Shown here: one piece after another, positions 1 to 6,709 of the stretch | How positions within the stretch are numbered: the stretch's first letter is position 1 | Layout of the letters: each line of letters opens with the position of its first letter | NCBI GenBank assembly: GCA_958427145.1 | Contig: CAUAAZ010000007.1 | Location: 1-64,000, forward strand | Length of the DNA: 64,000 nt | Direction: 5' to 3' | DNA from: an uncultured Collinsella sp. | GTDB taxonomy: Bacteria; Actinomycetota; Coriobacteriia; Coriobacteriales; Coriobacteriaceae | Notes under the pieces: generated by a model | The model's database searches: none | Told to the model about the DNA's origin: nothing | What the model saw: only the letters and a program-made list of their open reading frames with translations | Position numbers and translations under genes: made by a program

Positions 1-51
1 GCATCGACCTGCGCCGATGCCCCCAACGTGGACACACATTTTGTCCTATAA

Positions 52-170
52 GCCTCGCGGATCCGCACCGGCTTCGCCCGCCTGCCGGCGCGCTCGCCCG
101 CTCGCTACGCGCGCTCCGCGTCCGCTTCACGCTCGTGCCTCGACCGAGGTTCGAATCCATGCAGTGTTTA
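52..170. repeat. GC-rich tRNA-associated element with decoy T-arm (Arg locus)
   Basis: This GC-rich stretch lies downstream, in the tRNA reading direction, of the first tRNA-Arg. Its sequence resembles the spacer at 5491-5619: both contain CGCGGATCCGCACCGGCTTC, then a run around GCTCGCT, then CGCTCCGCG. Its right end (142-160) carries GGTTCGAATCC on the plus strand, which is the T-loop of the neighbouring tRNA-Arg in opposite orientation. A 60-bp left direct repeat, seen at the Leu and Phe loci, is not visible here and may lie outside the window. No ORF is supported in it. Confidence 0.6.
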
Positions 171-173
171 CGT

Positions 174-203
174 AAAAGAAAAGCCCCCGTTGCCGGGAGC
201 TTT
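174..203 (-). terminator. Rho-independent terminator of tRNA-Arg copy 1
   Basis: On the minus strand a GCTCCCG stem, a GCAA loop and a CGGGGGC stem are followed by a T-rich run, just after the tRNA 3' end. Confidence 0.85.
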
Positions 204-212
204 AATCTCAAA

Positions 213-289
213 TGGTGCGGCGTATAGGATTCGAACCTATGACGTTCTGATTCGTAGTCAGACCCTCTATCCAGCTGAGGTAACGCCGC
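213..289 (-). tRNA. tRNA-Arg(ACG), copy 1
   Basis: Cloverleaf read on the minus strand. The acceptor stem GCGGCGT/ACGCCGC is perfect, the anticodon loop CTACGAA gives anticodon ACG, and the T-loop is TTCGAAT. The CCA end is encoded. It is identical to the two copies that follow. ACG is normally modified to ICG and reads CGU, CGC and CGA codons. Confidence 0.97.
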
Positions 290-301
290 AACTTGTTGAT
301 T

Positions 302-330
302 ATTATGCACAGGGACTGAATAATGGTCAA
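302..330 (-). promoter_or_regulatory. Promoter of tRNA-Arg copy 1
   Basis: On the minus strand, TTGACC (-35) and CATAAT (-10) are separated by 17 bp. The tRNA 5' end lies 12 bp beyond the -10 box. Confidence 0.85.
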
Positions 331-410
331 GCGTTTTTTCAAAAAAAGTTTTTGAAATTGATATTTACTCATTTGGCCACTTGGCGCGATCTTCGATGCA
401 TCGCGATATA

Positions 411-438
411 AGAAAAGCTCCCATTTCTGGGAGCTTTA
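411..438 (-). terminator. Terminator of tRNA-Arg copy 2
   Basis: Minus-strand hairpin AGCTCCCA/TGGGAGCT followed by a T-rich run. Confidence 0.85.
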
Positions 439-446
439 AAGTCAAT

Positions 447-523
447 TGGTGCGGCGTATAGGATTCGAACCTATGACGTTCTGATTCGTAGTCAGACCCT
501 CTATCCAGCTGAGGTAACGCCGC
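447..523 (-). tRNA. tRNA-Arg(ACG), copy 2
   Basis: Same sequence as the copy at 213-289, with anticodon ACG and an encoded CCA. It has its own promoter and terminator, so the three genes are independent transcription units rather than one operon. Confidence 0.97.
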
Positions 524-535
524 AACGCACGGATT

Positions 536-564
536 ATTATGCACGCGAGGCCCCGATGGGTCAA
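536..564 (-). promoter_or_regulatory. Promoter of tRNA-Arg copy 2
   Basis: Minus-strand TTGACC and CATAAT boxes 17 bp apart, the same layout as for copy 1. Confidence 0.85.
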
Positions 565-615
565 GCGACAATTTGGAAAAATTTTACGGAGCGCTGATTA
601 AGTTGCTCGCGCCTT

Positions 616-636
616 GACCGAGGTTCGAATCCATGG
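616..636 (+). repeat. Inverted decoy T-arm beside tRNA-Arg copy 3
   Basis: CCGAGG-TTCGAAT-CCATGG on the plus strand folds like a T-arm and repeats the tRNA-Arg T-loop in inverted orientation. It matches the decoy at 142-160, but the GC-rich spacer seen elsewhere is mostly absent. Confidence 0.6.
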
Positions 637-647
637 GATGCCGCCAT

Positions 648-676
648 AAAAGAAAAGCCCCCGTTGCCGGAGGCTT
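648..676 (-). terminator. Terminator of tRNA-Arg copy 3
   Basis: Minus-strand hairpin GCCTCCG/CGGGGGC followed by a T-rich run. Confidence 0.8.
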
Positions 677-686
677 CAAGTTCGAT

Positions 687-763
687 TGGTGCGGCGTATA
701 GGATTCGAACCTATGACGTTCTGATTCGTAGTCAGACCCTCTATCCAGCTGAGGTAACGCCGC
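687..763 (-). tRNA. tRNA-Arg(ACG), copy 3
   Basis: Third copy of the same tRNA-Arg(ACG), with an encoded CCA. Confidence 0.97.
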
Positions 764-775
764 AGCGCAAAACAT

Positions 776-804
776 ATAAAACCACTTTAGTTAGTTGGAG
801 TCAA
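776..804 (-). promoter_or_regulatory. Promoter of tRNA-Arg copy 3
   Basis: Minus-strand TTGACT, a 17-bp spacer and TTTTAT. The boxes are slightly weaker than those of the other two copies. Confidence 0.7.
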
Positions 805-837
805 GCACAATCTCAAACTTTTTTGAGAATATGTTCC

Positions 838-1215
838 TCACGCAGCTCCGCATGCGCCAGCGTCCCCCATGCGATCAATCGGCTTTTCAACCACATCGAA
901 CCCAGCACCGAGCTCCCTCAAAAGCGAGCGCACCCGCTGGGCACAGTCATAATCGGCAAACGAGATACTCAGCATGCGCGCCACCTGGTTAGAAGTCCCA
1001 ACTCCATAGAACTGCCCAAGCGCCACAAGACCCTCGTGCGTCACAAAGGTCTCGACCACATGCGGCGATTCCTCAAAGCACCATTGCGTCAACGGGCCCT
1101 CGCTCGTCTGCCGCACCACCAAACCACCCATACCCGATGGCTCACACGTAACTAGTAGGTGCTCCCCGCCTTCATCGCTCTCAAACAAAACTACCCGCTC
1201 ATCAAACAGCTCCAT
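838..1215 (-). CDS. Hypothetical protein, 125 aa
   Basis: I do not recognise the family. The ATG is preceded by GGAAGGGG at a good distance, which supports this start. The protein is acidic in its first half, without signal peptide or membrane segment, and so is probably cytosolic. Its middle part contains short hydrophobic strands and paired histidines, but no catalytic motif I can name. The sequence is alanine- and glycine-rich at the C-terminus. It is a single gene between the tRNA-Arg cluster and serS, both on the same strand. A short palindrome (TCTCAAA/TTTGAGA) at 811-827 follows its stop codon and could end the transcript. No function is inferred. Confidence 0.65.
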   Translation of the reverse strand: MELFDERVVLFESDEGGEHLLVTCEPSGMGGLVVRQTSEGPLTQWCFEESPHVVETFVTHEGLVALGQFYGVGTSNQVARMLSISFADYDCAQRVRSLLRELGAGFDVVEKPIDRMGDAGACGAA

Positions 1216-1336
1216 CGCATCCCCTTCCTCTCGCTTCTATTTAACAGAAGCATAGCAGGTAGATGGCTGTATACAGAACGTTTGTTCGTGTGTTTTCTAT
1301 TGAGCTGTCCGCACGATATGGTAAGGCTCTGCACAC

Positions 1337-1365
1337 AAAAAGGGCGCCCCAGAAAGGAGCGCCCT
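1337..1365 (-). terminator. Terminator of serS
   Basis: Minus-strand AGGGCGCTCC stem, TTTCT loop, GGGGCGCCCT stem and a T run, directly after the serS stop codon. Confidence 0.9.
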
Positions 1366-1388
1366 CGCAAATCGCTTATGCAGCAAAC

Positions 1389-2672
1389 CTACGCGACCGG
1401 CTCGATCTTCTCGAGACCGCCCATGTAAGGACGCAAAACCTCGGGGATCGTGATGGTGCCGTCGGCGTTCTGGTAGTTCTCCAGAATGGCAGCCATGGTG
1501 CGGCCAGCCGGCAGGCCGGAACCATTGAGGGTGTGCAGGTAGCGCGAACCCTTGAAGTTCTCGGGGTCGCGATACTTGATGTTGGCGCGGCGAGCCTGGA
1601 AGTCACCGCAGTTGGAGCAGGAGCTGATCTCCTTGTAGGCGTTGTAGCTCGGCAGCCAGACCTCGACGTCGTAGGTCTGACGGGCAGAGAAGCCCAAGTC
1701 GCCGGTGCACAGGCTAATCACGCGATACGGAAGGCCCAGCTGCTGCAGCAGGTACTCGGCCTCGGCGGTCATGCTCTCGAGCTCCTCGTCGGACTCCTCC
1801 GGCTTAGCGAACTTGACCATCTCGACCTTGTCGAACTCGTGCTGACGGATGATACCGCGGGTGTCGCGACCGGCGGAACCGGCCTCCTCGCGGAAGCAGG
1901 GGGTGAAGGCGGTGTAGCGGCGCGGCAGGGTGTCGGCGTCGAGGACCTCGCCGGCGTGCAGGTTGGTGAGCACGACCTCGGCGGTGGGGATCAGGAAGTT
2001 GTCGCCCGAGACGTGATAGGCGTCGTCCTCGAACTTGGGCAGCTGACCCGTGCCGAACATGGTCTGACGCTTGACGACGATGGGCGGCCACCACTCCTTG
2101 AAGCCACGGCTGGTGTGCGTATCGAGGAAGAAGTTGATGAGGGCGCGCTCCAGACGGGCGCCGGCGCCGCCGAGAACGGTGAAGCGGCTGCCGGAGAGCT
2201 TGTTGCCGCGCTCGAAGTCGAGGATGTCCAGATCGGTGCCCAGATCCCAGTGCGGCTTAAAGTCGAAGTCGAACTCGCGCGGGGTGCCCCAGCGGCGACG
2301 CTCGATGTTCTCGTCCTCGTCCTTGCCAAACGGGGTGGCCTCGCACGGAATGTTGGGCAGATGAGCCATAAAGTCGTACAGCTCCTGCTCAAGAGCGCCT
2401 CGGCGCTCGGCCAGACCGTCAATCTTCTCGTTGACGGCGCGCACGGCCTCCTTGGCAGCCTCGGCCTCGTCCTTCTTGCCCTCCTTCATCAGGGCGCCAA
2501 TCTTCTTGGACTCGGCATTGCGCATAGCCTGGAGCTCCTCGACCTCGGTGATGACGGCACGGCGCTCGTCGTCGAGCTCAAAGAACTTCTCGCGATCCCA
2601 AGACGTCTGGCGGTTAGCCATGGCGACATCGATGGCATCGGGATTCTCGCGAACAAACTTGATATCAAGCAT
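1389..2672 (-). CDS. serS: Serine--tRNA ligase
   Basis: Class II synthetase that charges tRNA-Ser (and tRNA-Sec where present). It has 427 aa, a normal family length. The N-terminal roughly 110 residues are highly charged and form the tRNA-binding coiled-coil arm. The catalytic core shows motif 2 (FREEAGSAGRDTRG) and motif 3 (NGSGLPAGRTMAAILE). An ATG 27 bp further upstream is in frame, but GGAGGATCTA directly precedes the ATG at 2672 and the protein then begins MLDIKFVRENPD, as in other SerRS, so that start is chosen. The gene stands alone with its own terminator. No T-box is visible in the short upstream gap. Confidence 0.97.
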   Translation of the reverse strand: MLDIKFVRENPDAIDVAMANRQTSWDREKFFELDDERRAVITEVEELQAMRNAESKKIGALMKEGKKDEAEAAKEAVRAVNEKIDGLAERRGALEQELYDFMAHLPNIPCEATPFGKDEDENIERRRWGTPREFDFDFKPHWDLGTDLDILDFERGNKLSGSRFTVLGGAGARLERALINFFLDTHTSRGFKEWWPPIVVKRQTMFGTGQLPKFEDDAYHVSGDNFLIPTAEVVLTNLHAGEVLDADTLPRRYTAFTPCFREEAGSAGRDTRGIIRQHEFDKVEMVKFAKPEESDEELESMTAEAEYLLQQLGLPYRVISLCTGDLGFSARQTYDVEVWLPSYNAYKEISSCSNCGDFQARRANIKYRDPENFKGSRYLHTLNGSGLPAGRTMAAILENYQNADGTITIPEVLRPYMGGLEKIEPVA

Positions 2673-2783
2673 TAGATCCTCCGGCGATATACATTCCATT
2701 TAGGTTGCAACCTTGTACATGTATGGGCAAGTATATACTTATGAGCGTTTACGACCCAACTCAACTACGCAAGAAGGCACCCA

Positions 2784-2957
2784 ATGGACGCAGTTTTTTC
2801 CTTTTTGTTTGGCACCCGCACCGGTTTTGCCATCCTTTTCGCCGGCGGCATCCTGTTATTTGCGATTCTTGCCTTTGTAATGGAGAAGCGCACCCATAAG
2901 ATGTACGTCGACCGCGGGCCCAAGTCCGAGGATGAGGAAGACAGCTTCTGGGACTAA
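2784..2957 (+). CDS. Small single-pass membrane protein, 57 aa
   Basis: A short ORF with an AGAAGG ribosome site upstream of its ATG. Residues 14-33 are a hydrophobic stretch (FAILFAGGILLFAILAFV), followed by a basic segment (EKRTHK) and a very acidic tail (SEDEEDSFWD). This predicts one membrane helix with a charged C-terminus on the other side. A strong hairpin terminator follows at 3009. It is divergent from serS and convergent with proC. The function is unknown. Good codon use, the ribosome site and the terminator argue that it is real. Confidence 0.7.
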   Translation: MDAVFSFLFGTRTGFAILFAGGILLFAILAFVMEKRTHKMYVDRGPKSEDEEDSFWD

Positions 2958-3005
2958 CCTGCCAAAAAGGGACAGGTTTATTTTGGTCGGTTTTATCTGG
3001 GCAAA
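2958..3005 (-). repeat. Dispersed palindromic repeat, copy 1
   Basis: Imperfect palindrome of the type AAAACCnnCCAAAATAAACCTGTC...TTTTTGGCAGG. Related copies are at 3076-3118, 53585-53637, 61501-61549 and 63634-63680. It starts right after the small ORF's stop codon. Confidence 0.8.
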
Positions 3006-3008
3006 TGC

Positions 3009-3051
3009 AAGCGCCCCGCAACTGGAATTGAGCCAGTTGCGGGGCGCTTTT
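3009..3051. terminator. Bidirectional terminator between the small ORF and proC
   Basis: A perfect 15-bp stem (GCGCCCCGCAACTGG and its complement) followed by TTTT on the plus strand. It sits between convergent genes and between two copies of the dispersed repeat. Confidence 0.85.
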
Positions 3052-3075
3052 CGTACATGTGACAAAACCGCAGGA

Positions 3076-3118
3076 AAAACCTGCCAAAATAAACCTGTCT
3101 TTTTTGGTCGGTTTTATT
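3076..3118 (+). repeat. Dispersed palindromic repeat, copy 2
   Basis: Contains AAAACCnnCCAAAA arms around TAAACCTGTC. Its right end overlaps the proC stop codon (3114-3116). It is inverted relative to copy 1, so the pair flanks the terminator. Confidence 0.8.
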
Positions 3119-3884
3119 GGAGAGCTGCGTCAATTGCCTTGACCAGGGCGCTGCGCATGCCGGCGTCCTCGAGCGCAACGACGCCCTTGATGGTGGCGCC
3201 ACCGGGCGAGCATACGGCATCCTTCATCGCCGCAGGATGCTGGCCAGTTGCAAGCTGCAGCTTTGCCGTACCCAGCACCATCTGGCTCACAATGCGATAG
3301 GCATCGGCACGCGGGATACCGTGCTTGACCGCCGCATCGCCCAGGGCCTCGATTGCCATAGCGACAAATGCCGGAGCGCAACCACCCACCGTGCCGCCCA
3401 CGAACAGCAGGCTCGTATCGAGCTCGACCACCGCACCGAGCTTGCCAAGCAGATCAAGCACCACGGCGCTCTGCTCATCACTAAGCGTGGAAGCCTTCTC
3501 GCAAGCGATGACGCCCTCGCCCACCGAAACCGGTGTGTTGGGCACCGTCGAGATATGCGCGACGCCCGGCAGGACCTGCTCCCACTTGGCACTGTCCCAG
3601 GTCCAGGCAACCGACAGAACGACCTTTTTGGCAAGAGCATCCTTGAGCGGGGCGAATACCTTCTCGATCATGTACGGTTTGACCGCTGCGACCACGATAT
3701 CGGATGCGGCGACAACCTCGGCGGCATCGTGGCAAGCGGCCATCCCACGCGCCTCACAGCGCTCAACCAGTGCGTCGTAGCGACCCGCACAGGCGCACAT
3801 GTCGCTCGCAGCTACACCGGCAGCGATCCAGCCATCGGCCATGGCGCTCGCCATATTGCCAAAACCGACAAATCCAATCTTCAT
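3114..3884 (-). CDS. proC: Pyrroline-5-carboxylate reductase
   Basis: Catalyses the last step of proline synthesis, the NAD(P)H-dependent reduction of 1-pyrroline-5-carboxylate. The 256-aa product starts MKIGFVGFGNMASAM, which contains the Rossmann GxGxxx(A/G) motif. The C-terminal part has the family signature region (SPGGATIKGVVALEDAGMRS). An upstream in-frame start at 3908 would add eight residues before the conserved N-terminus, so the ATG at 3884 with AAAGGA upstream is preferred. It is a single gene, convergent with the small ORF, and its stop codon lies inside a dispersed palindromic repeat. Confidence 0.95.
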   Translation of the reverse strand: MKIGFVGFGNMASAMADGWIAAGVAASDMCACAGRYDALVERCEARGMAACHDAAEVVAASDIVVAAVKPYMIEKVFAPLKDALAKKVVLSVAWTWDSAKWEQVLPGVAHISTVPNTPVSVGEGVIACEKASTLSDEQSAVVLDLLGKLGAVVELDTSLLFVGGTVGGCAPAFVAMAIEALGDAAVKHGIPRADAYRIVSQMVLGTAKLQLATGQHPAAMKDAVCSPGGATIKGVVALEDAGMRSALVKAIDAALQ

Positions 3885-3957
3885 ATCACATAGTCCTTTC
3901 AGACACATTCCTCAAAACGAAAGGTATTGTCCCACGCCATTGTTTCCTATTGCCGAC

Positions 3958-4428
3958 CTATTTGTGATACGGCTCGCCACGACTGATCTTGCAGGCACGG
4001 TAAATCTGCTCTAGTAGCACCACGCGCGCCAGGTTATGCGGCAAGGTAATGCGTCCAAAGCTGAGCATCTCGTCGGCGTGGGCGCGCACGTCATCGTTCA
4101 CGCCGTCCGATCCGCCGATTACAAAGGCGATGTCGCTGTTACCACGCAGCATAAGATCATCGAGCCGCGCCGAAAACTCCTCGCTCGAGCGCTCTTTGCC
4201 CTCAATGGCCAGCAGGATCACATGCGCTCGAGACGGCAAGGCAGCAAGAATCGCCGCCCCCTCCTTGTCGCGCGCGGCATCCACGCCGCCCGCCTTAGCC
4301 GGGTCGATATCGGCCACCTCGCGGATATCAACCTTGGCATAGGCACCTAGGCGCTTGGTGTACTCAGCGCAGGCATCCTTCCAAAAGCGCTCCTTGAGCT
4401 TACCGACGCAAACGACGGTGTATTTCAC
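3958..4428 (-). CDS. rlmH: 23S rRNA (pseudouridine-1915-N3)-methyltransferase
   Basis: SPOUT-family methyltransferase that modifies pseudouridine 1915 in helix 69 of 23S rRNA, using SAM. Its 156 aa is the usual length. The knot region is visible as AFVIGGSDGVNDDVRA, and the protein ends in the conserved LEQIYRACKISRGEPYHK. The start is GTG with AAGGAG upstream. That ribosome site overlaps the stop codon of the SPFH gene 6 bp away, so the two are probably co-transcribed and coupled. Confidence 0.96.
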   Translation of the reverse strand: MKYTVVCVGKLKERFWKDACAEYTKRLGAYAKVDIREVADIDPAKAGGVDAARDKEGAAILAALPSRAHVILLAIEGKERSSEEFSARLDDLMLRGNSDIAFVIGGSDGVNDDVRAHADEMLSFGRITLPHNLARVVLLEQIYRACKISRGEPYHK

Positions 4429-4434
4429 GCGCGT

Positions 4435-5373
4435 CTACTCCTTCGAATCGTTTTGAACTTTGCCGGCGGTCAGCATCTGCTCGAACATAGAGGCCGACTG
4501 CGAGAAGTCGCTCGGCAGCACGACCGTCGAGGTTTTACCCGTGCGAGCAAACTCCGTCATCATCTCGGACCACTGCGTAAACATGAACAGTTGGTTGGCC
4601 TCGTCATTGCCGACACCCGTCTCCTGGATGATCTCGAGCGAATCTTTGATACCCAGCGCAATGGCCTTGCGCTGGTTGGCGATGCCCTCGCCCGCCTTTT
4701 CCATAGCCTCGGCCTCGGCGGTCGCCTCGGTGACGCGCTTGATGCGGTCTGCCTCGGCGAGCTCCTGTGCCGCAGCGCGCTTGCGCTGGGCGGCGTTGAT
4801 GTCGTTCATGGAGTTCTCGACCTCGGTCGGCAGTGCGATTTTGGTGATGAGCGTCGACACGAGGGTGAAGCCGTAGGCGGCCATTTGCTCGGAAACGGTA
4901 GCGTTGACATCCTTGGCGATGTCATCCTTCTTGGCAAAGACCTCATCAAGTGTGTAGACGGGAATCGAAGAGCGTAGGGCGTCGGTGATGAAGTCACGCA
5001 TCTGGCCGACGGGCTCCTGCAGCATGTAGTAGCTCTTATAGATACCCGAATCTGCCGGGCCGGCGCCCATGTCATAGCTCACGTGATATTGAGCCGAGAC
5101 CTCGAGGCCGATGGTCACGTTGTCCTGGGTCTTAACGTCGATGCCAAAACCGTTTTTCATGGTGCGCAGACTCACCGTGGCAGCCTTGCGGTCGATCACG
5201 GGCACCTTCATGTGGAAGCCCGCGTTGACGATGCGGTTGAACTTGCCCAGACGCTCGATGATCACGGCATGCTGCTGTTCAACGACATAGCAGGCGCTGG
5301 GAAGCAACAGCAACAGGATGATGATGGGAATCAAAAGGCTGGTAAGGGCGGCGATGATACCGGACAACAGCAT
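4435..5373 (-). CDS. SPFH/band 7 (stomatin-like) membrane protein
   Basis: A 312-aa protein with one N-terminal membrane helix (about residues 4-25, rich in I and L). An SPFH domain follows, starting at the typical QQHAVIIERLGKFNRIVNAG and continuing to the VIDRKAATVSLRT strand region. Residues about 170-240 are Ala/Glu-rich and predict the coiled coil of stomatins and flotillins. Such proteins oligomerise at the membrane and scaffold protease or lipid domains. The partner here is unknown: no NfeD or FtsH gene is adjacent. The start at 5373 (MLLSGI) is chosen because AGAGGAGAGACC precedes it. rlmH follows by 6 bp. Confidence 0.88.
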   Translation of the reverse strand: MLLSGIIAALTSLLIPIIILLLLLPSACYVVEQQHAVIIERLGKFNRIVNAGFHMKVPVIDRKAATVSLRTMKNGFGIDVKTQDNVTIGLEVSAQYHVSYDMGAGPADSGIYKSYYMLQEPVGQMRDFITDALRSSIPVYTLDEVFAKKDDIAKDVNATVSEQMAAYGFTLVSTLITKIALPTEVENSMNDINAAQRKRAAAQELAEADRIKRVTEATAEAEAMEKAGEGIANQRKAIALGIKDSLEIIQETGVGNDEANQLFMFTQWSEMMTEFARTGKTSTVVLPSDFSQSASMFEQMLTAGKVQNDSKE

Positions 5374-5430
5374 GGTCTCTCCTCTGATAGGCATACGTTG
5401 GCATTAGGATACCCGTCCAAGGAGATCGTG

Positions 5431-5490
5431 CATAACAAAAAAGCCCCCATTGCTGGGAGCTCTTTCATTCAATGGTGCGGGCGAAAGGAC
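5431..5490 (-). repeat. Direct repeat 1: duplicated tRNA-Leu 3' end plus terminator
   Basis: The 60 bp differ by one base from 5620-5679. They comprise the terminator hairpin, the spacer and the last nucleotides of tRNA-Leu, from GTCC of the T-arm to the acceptor end. The tRNA 5' part is missing, so this is a distal remnant. Direct repeats 1 and 2 lie 189 bp apart. Confidence 0.85.
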
Positions 5491-5619
5491 GTCCGCGTAT
5501 CCGCTTCGCGGATCCGCACCGGCTTCGGCCGCCTGTCGGCGTCCTCGCCAGCTCGCTAAAAACGCTCCGCGTTTTCTTTACGCTCGCTCCTTCACAGGTT
5601 CAAGTCCCTGCGATGGGCC
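5491..5619. mobile_element. Small GC-rich element between tRNA-Leu 3'-end repeats
   Basis: A 129-bp segment bounded by 60-bp direct repeats. The left part has a hairpin (CGCTTCGCG/CGCGGA...), then CCGCACCGGCTTC, GCTCGCT and CGCTCCGCG runs shared with 52-138. The right end (5593-5611) carries CAGGTTCAAGTCCCTG, an inverted copy of the tRNA-Leu T-loop TTCAAGT. It has no ORF. The mobile nature is inferred from the target-like duplication at a tRNA and from the related copy at tRNA-Phe. Confidence 0.55.
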
Positions 5620-5623
5620 CATA

Positions 5624-5656
5624 ACAAAAAAGCCCCCATTGCTGGGAGCTCTTTCA
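5624..5656 (-). terminator. Terminator of tRNA-Leu
   Basis: Minus-strand AGCTCCCAGC/ATGGGGGCT hairpin followed by TTTTTT. Confidence 0.88.
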
Positions 5657-5661
5657 TTTAA

Positions 5662-5748
5662 TGGTGCGGGCGAAAGGACTTGAACCTTCATGGGGTTGCC
5701 CCCATACGGACCTGAACCGTACGCGTCTGCCAATTCCGCCACGCCCGC
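5662..5748 (-). tRNA. tRNA-Leu(CAG)
   Basis: 87-nt class II tRNA with a long variable arm (ATGGGGGCAACCCCAT), a perfect acceptor stem GCGGGCG/CGCCCGC, anticodon loop TTCAGGT (CAG), T-loop TTCAAGT and an encoded CCA. Confidence 0.97.
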
Positions 5749-5759
5749 GTGCAGGAATT

Positions 5760-5788
5760 AGAATAACGGAGCGCCACCACGAACGCAA
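5760..5788 (-). promoter_or_regulatory. Promoter of tRNA-Leu
   Basis: Minus-strand TTGCGT, a 17-bp spacer and TATTCT, 11 bp before the tRNA. Confidence 0.8.
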
Positions 5789-5791
5789 GAA

Positions 5792-6709
5792 CTATTTTTG
5801 AAAAAGTTTGCAGGCATTTTCCCAAGCGGCTTGCGCGATTGTTTCGGCGTCCTCACCTGTGCGATCGACACGGTCGTTAACCAGCGCGTTTGCCGTAATT
5901 GAGATCATTGCCGGCTCGCACTCAAGACCACGAATCGGCTCCGGCGCCATATACGGGCAATCCGTCTCGAACAGAATGCGATCGAGCGGGGTCGCCGCAA
6001 ACGCCTCGCGCACAGCGTCGTTACGCTTGAAGGTGGCCGCGCCGCCATAGGCGATATAGCAGCCCAGCTCAACAAAGCGCTCCATCGTGGCGCGGTCCTC
6101 GCCAAAACAGTGCAGCACACAACCGGCCTGGGGCACGCCCACCTCACGAAGCACGTTGTAGGCGTCCACGTGCGAGGTACGCTCCTGGTCCGTGTCCTCG
6201 TGACGCAGATGCAGCTCCACCGGCACGTTACGGCACACGGCAAGCTCGAGCTGACGCGCCATACAGTCAATCTGCACGTTATGGGGTGCCGGCGCGATAT
6301 CGTCGTCATAGTCCATGTGGTAGTCCAGGCCGATTTCGCCAATACCGGCGCATAAGGGGTCATCGAGTGCGGCAACGACCTGTGCGTGAACGTCGTCGGT
6401 ATAGTCCGGCGCGCCATACGGATGCACGCCGGCAAGATACTTGATCTGCGGGATATCCTGCATCGGCAGAATTTCGCGCACGAGCCAGTCGCTATAATCC
6501 GTCACGCTGCGTTTGTCAGCGATGGGGTCGAACATCGTCACCAACAGGTCGACGCCCGCGGCTTTGGCGCGCCCGAGCGTCTCGGGCACATCTTTGCCCC
6601 AAAACGAAAGCAGATGCGCATGCGTGTCGGCAAGCGGTGCCAAGGGCACGGGGCAGGCGACCGTCTTCTTTTTCTTGGTAAACGTCACGCGTGCGGCATT
6701 AGGCATCAT
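5792..6709 (-). CDS. tatD: TatD family metal-dependent deoxyribonuclease
   Basis: TIM-barrel amidohydrolase-type nuclease (3'-5' DNase) of the TatD/YcfH family, 305 aa. Metal ligands appear as ADTHAHL (usually DxHxH), GEIGLDYH, VELHLRH, VLHCF and ETDCPY. The N-terminus has about 25 extra residues with a run of lysines before the conserved domain. Two adjacent ATG codons (6709 and 6706) could start it. Both overlap the end of rsmA, so the genes are translationally coupled. The pairing of tatD with rsmA is common in Gram-positive bacteria. The NTDHSH-type motif here reads ADTHAH, which preserves both histidines. Confidence 0.92.
   Translation of the reverse strand: MMPNAARVTFTKKKKTVACPVPLAPLADTHAHLLSFWGKDVPETLGRAKAAGVDLLVTMFDPIADKRSVTDYSDWLVREILPMQDIPQIKYLAGVHPYGAPDYTDDVHAQVVAALDDPLCAGIGEIGLDYHMDYDDDIAPAPHNVQIDCMARQLELAVCRNVPVELHLRHEDTDQERTSHVDAYNVLREVGVPQAGCVLHCFGEDRATMERFVELGCYIAYGGAATFKRNDAVREAFAATPLDRILFETDCPYMAPEPIRGLECEPAMISITANALVNDRVDRTGEDAETIAQAAWENACKLFQK

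Noticed and set aside
1263..2675. 470-aa plus-strand ORF over serS
   Set aside because: Antisense shadow of serS. High GC keeps the opposite frame open; the serS motifs fix the real gene.
5491..5619. An integrated genomic island at tRNA-Leu
   Set aside because: The insert is only 129 bp and has no integrase gene; if it ever was an island, only the ends remain.
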